Source: Terriglobales bacterium (lineage in GTDB: Bacteria > Acidobacteriota > Terriglobia > Terriglobales > Acidobacteriaceae). Taken from it: a stretch of 37,462 nt of DNA. Below, one piece after another: positions 35,025 through 37,462 of this stretch. The translations under genes and the position numbers were made by a program. A model generated the notes under the pieces. That model did no database searches and was not told the origin of the DNA. It worked only from the letters and a program-made list of their open reading frames with translations. Position 1 is the first letter of the stretch; each line of letters opens with the position of its first letter. The DNA lies in assembly GCA_015654835.1 (NCBI GenBank), contig JAATGG010000036.1:1-37462 (forward strand), given 5' to 3'.

Positions 35025-35092
35025 ACGTGAAGTCGAAACGCGCACGTTGCAGGTGAGGAAGAATATTTCCTGACATGCGTCGACTTCCACGT
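35025..35092 (+). repeat. Intercistronic hairpin eda-uxaA
   Basis: ACGTG-AAGTCGA (35025-35036) pairs with TCGACTTCCACGT (35080-35092), with one bulged base; an inner AGGAA/TTCCT hairpin adds a second stem. It begins just after the eda stop and ends 18 bases before the uxaA start. Confidence 0.4.
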
Positions 35093-35110
35093 CTAACTAT
35101 CGGGAGCTTT

Positions 35111-36622
35111 ATGTCCGGTCCTATAACGATTCTCCGCATTCACCCATCCGATAACGTCGCCGTGGCCTTGCATTCTGTGAGATATGGCGAAGTTGTTGGA
35201 GATGACGTATTTGCCCTGGGCGACGTGCCTGCAGGCCATAAAATCTCCCTCAAGGCCATCGATGCGGGAGAGGCCGTCATTAAGTATGGATATCTAATTG
35301 GTACGGCTAGCAAAGACATCCGGGCAGGCGAGCATGTTCACGTCCATAACCTGCACGGCGCTTTGGCTGGCACTGTGCAGCGCGGCGGCTATCAGCTGGC
35401 ACAGCATGAATTCAAATCATTCCCTGAGGTCATTCCGACTTTCGAGGGGTTTCGCAGAGCGAATGGCTCTGTCGGCATTCGCAACGAAATCTGGATTATC
35501 AACACTGTTGGCTGCGTGAATCATGCGGCATCACAAATTGCAGAAAATGCCACAAAGCAACTCGCGGCACAAAACAGTTCCATCGATGGCATCTATACAT
35601 TCAATCATCCCCATGGATGTTCGCAACTAGGCGATGATCTAATTTATACACAGAAACTGCTCTCCGGTCTTGCCAAACATCCCAACGCAGGGGCCGTTCT
35701 CATACTCGGCCTCGGTTGCGAGAATAATCAGATGCAGTCGTTCATGCGCTACCTTGGTGTAGATACACCGGAACGCATACGCTACTTCAATGCTCAGGAC
35801 GTAGACGACGAACTGGAGACAGGGGTAAAACTTGTATGTGAATTAGCCGAATATGCAAGCCAATTTAACCGAGAGCCGGTTCCCGTCAGCGAATTGATCC
35901 TCGGTATGAAGTGCGGAGGATCTGACGGCCTGTCAGGCATTACAGCTAATCCTCTTGTTGGTCGCATCGCCGATAAGTTGGCGGCGATGGGAGGAACCAG
36001 CATTCTCACCGAAGTTCCGGAAATGTTCGGCGCAGAGAAGGTTCTGCTGGAACGAGCTTTGGACCCATGTGTGTGCGACGCCACCGTCAACATGGTGAAT
36101 GAATTCCGCGACTATTTTCGTCGGCATCACGAACCGATCGATGAAAATCCTTCTCCTGGGAATAGGGATGGCGGCATCACGACCCTCGCAGAAAAATCTC
36201 TCGGATGCGTACAGAAGGGTGGCAATTCTCCTGTCACCCAGGTGCTTAGTTATGGAGAACAGGCGGCGACTGGGGAGGGAGGAATTGCGCTTCTGAATGG
36301 CCCTGGAAATGATGGAGTTTCTGGCTCTGTGCTGAGCGCTTCAGGATCCCATATGGTTCTCTTTACAACTGGACGCGGAAATCCGATGGGGTTCCCCGTG
36401 CCCACCGTCAAGATCGCCACTAACACACCACTGTCAGAACGCAAGGCAAATTGGATTGACTTCAACGCTGGCACTGTCGCCGACGGTACAGCGACGTTAG
36501 ATCGGCTGGCTGATCAGTTATTTTCTCTTGTCGTGGATGTCGCTTCAGGACGGAAGCGCACTCGAAACGAGATCAACGGATACCGAGAAATTTCCATCTG
36601 GAAAGACGGAGTGACCCTTTGA
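35111..36622 (+). CDS. uxaA: Altronate dehydratase (UxaA/GarD family)
   Basis: 503 residues (E. coli UxaA 495). The ATG at 35111 follows CGGGAG; an in-frame ATG 36 bases earlier lacks a site. The SAF domain covers about residues 1-95 (ITILRIHPSDNVAVAL, then GHKISLKAIDAGEAVIKYGY). The catalytic part has FNHPHGCSQLGDDL, ILGLGCENNQ, LILGMKCGGSDGLSGI and LTEVPEMFGAEKVL, typical of the iron-dependent altronate/galactarate dehydratases, and the C-terminal GNPMGFPVPTVKIATNT. It dehydrates D-altronate to 2-keto-3-deoxygluconate. Arabonate- or galactarate-type specificity cannot be excluded, but adjacency to uxaB supports altronate. TGA overlaps the next ATG (TGATG). Confidence 0.95.
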   Translation: MSGPITILRIHPSDNVAVALHSVRYGEVVGDDVFALGDVPAGHKISLKAIDAGEAVIKYGYLIGTASKDIRAGEHVHVHNLHGALAGTVQRGGYQLAQHEFKSFPEVIPTFEGFRRANGSVGIRNEIWIINTVGCVNHAASQIAENATKQLAAQNSSIDGIYTFNHPHGCSQLGDDLIYTQKLLSGLAKHPNAGAVLILGLGCENNQMQSFMRYLGVDTPERIRYFNAQDVDDELETGVKLVCELAEYASQFNREPVPVSELILGMKCGGSDGLSGITANPLVGRIADKLAAMGGTSILTEVPEMFGAEKVLLERALDPCVCDATVNMVNEFRDYFRRHHEPIDENPSPGNRDGGITTLAEKSLGCVQKGGNSPVTQVLSYGEQAATGEGGIALLNGPGNDGVSGSVLSASGSHMVLFTTGRGNPMGFPVPTVKIATNTPLSERKANWIDFNAGTVADGTATLDRLADQLFSLVVDVASGRKRTRNEINGYREISIWKDGVTL

Positions 36623-37462
36623 TGACGAACTCGACGATTCTCCCTCGCTTGGGCACAGGTTTTTTGAAGGATGATTCTCAATGCTTACTTCCTGAAAAGG
36701 TATTGCAGTTTGGAGAGGGTAATTTCCTTAGAGGATTTGTCGACTGGATGATCCAGGGGATGAATCAAAAAGGTTTCTTCGGCGGACGCGTTGTCGTCGT
36801 ACAGCCCATTGCTCAAGGGCTCGCGGAAAAGCTTAATGAGCAGGACAGTGTCTATACCCTGCTGATGCGCGGCGTTCAAAACGGCAAGGTCGTCGAGCGG
36901 CAGGAAATTATTGGTTCCATCAGCCGCGGGATCAATCCTTATCGAGATTTTCGGAAATATCTCGACTGCGCGCATAACCCCGATCTTCGTTTTATTGTTT
37001 CCAATACCACCGAAGCTGGCATTGCCTATTGCGCAGGGGATAAAGCTACGGAGCAGCCACCATCCTCCTTTCCCGCCAAGCTCACTCTGCTTCTTCTAGA
37101 GCGCTACAAGGCATTCAAGGGCGATGTATCGAAAGGATTTGTTTTTCTGCCCTGCGAACTGATCGATCGCAATGGAGACAACCTGAAAGCTGCTGTCCTG
37201 GAAACGGCAGTTAACTGGGAGCAGGACAAGGCATTCATCAACTGGATCGATCATGCCAATATCTTTACGAATACTCTTGTTGATCGCATCGTCACCGGTT
37301 ACCCCAAAACGGAAGCCGAGTCCTTATGGCAGGTGGCAGGATACAAGGACGAGTTGTTTGATACCTGCGAGGCCTTTCATCTTTGGGTCATTGAAGGGCC
37401 GGCATCACTGGCAGATGAGCTTCCATTGCAGAGATCTGGATTTCATGTCGTTTTTACCGAAA
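36622..37462 (+). CDS. uxaB: Tagaturonate reductase (altronate oxidoreductase), 3' end cut by window edge
   Basis: 280 codons present of an expected 480-500. The mannitol-dehydrogenase-family N-terminal domain is seen: LPEKVLQFGEGNFLRGFVDW carries the nucleotide-binding G-x-G-N-F-xR motif, then SISRGINPY, IVSNTTEAGI (dinucleotide strand), FPAKLTLLLLERY, GFVFLPCELIDRNG, DRIVTGYPKTEAE and ending within the C-terminal domain. UxaB reduces D-tagaturonate to D-altronate with NADH. The mannonate enzyme UxuB belongs to the same superfamily, but adjacency to uxaA and the tagaturonate-type segment favour UxaB. It is coupled to uxaA by a one-base overlap. uxaC (uronate isomerase) is expected to lie further on. 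Confidence 0.93.
   Translation, partial: MTNSTILPRLGTGFLKDDSQCLLPEKVLQFGEGNFLRGFVDWMIQGMNQKGFFGGRVVVVQPIAQGLAEKLNEQDSVYTLLMRGVQNGKVVERQEIIGSISRGINPYRDFRKYLDCAHNPDLRFIVSNTTEAGIAYCAGDKATEQPPSSFPAKLTLLLLERYKAFKGDVSKGFVFLPCELIDRNGDNLKAAVLETAVNWEQDKAFINWIDHANIFTNTLVDRIVTGYPKTEAESLWQVAGYKDELFDTCEAFHLWVIEGPASLADELPLQRSGFHVVFTE

Noticed and set aside
1..37462. Insertion sequences, prophage, CRISPR arrays, tRNA or rRNA genes
   Set aside because: Read through for transposase or integrase domains, regular spaced repeats and cloverleaf-like sequences; none seen. Short tRNAs without a dedicated search could be missed, but no candidate stood out in the gaps.

Overview
The window looks like a chromosomal segment of an acidobacterium (Terriglobia/Acidobacteriaceae type). 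This is inferred from the gene families: a very large Oar-like TonB-dependent receptor with an N-terminal carboxypeptidase-regulatory domain and no SusD partner, Tat-exported glycosidases, a DUF1080 protein, moderate GC and no insertion sequences. I saw no rRNA, tRNA, CRISPR array or mobile element. Both edges cut genes: an esterase at the left and tagaturonate reductase (uxaB) at the right.

Positions 1-4.2 kb hold a secreted alpha/beta-hydrolase (minus), a divergent LacI-family regulator (plus), and a convergent SGLT-type sodium:solute symporter followed by a 71-residue two-helix membrane protein (minus). The same 12-mer with a central CG lies upstream of the esterase/LacI pair and upstream of the symporter, which suggests one small LacI regulon. 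Positions 4.2-5.1 kb have no convincing gene. At 5.1-7.9 kb are a TPR/ATP-grasp protein of unknown function and a secreted GH18 enzyme.

Positions 7.9-14.5 kb are a standard tripartite RND efflux operon (lipoprotein adaptor, HAE-1 pump, OprM/NodT-type outer-membrane factor). It has a divergent TetR repressor and an AcrR-like palindromic operator between them. Then comes about 1 kb almost empty of genes, with hairpins and one 45-codon signal-peptide ORF.

Positions 15.5-37.5 kb are a plant cell-wall (pectin/rhamnogalacturonan-like) utilisation region. On the minus strand run a TonB receptor, GH43, GH10, GH28 and an (alpha/alpha)6 MGH1/trehalase-like glycosidase; a DUF1080 protein converges on them. 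Divergent from the receptor, on the plus strand, are rhaB-rhaA-rhaD-fucO-rhaT (L-rhamnose to DHAP plus lactaldehyde, then propanediol). These are followed by kdgK-eda-uxaA-uxaB (galacturonate branch: altronate to KDG to KDPG to pyruvate plus glyceraldehyde-3-phosphate). Rhamnose and galacturonate are the two backbone sugars of rhamnogalacturonan I, so the block reads as one import, depolymerisation and catabolism unit. The uronate half has its own promoter with a FadR/GntR-type palindrome. Uronate isomerase (uxaC), a uronate importer and the cognate GntR and rhamnose regulators are not in the window. Several non-overlapping gene junctions in this block carry perfect or near-perfect inverted repeats.
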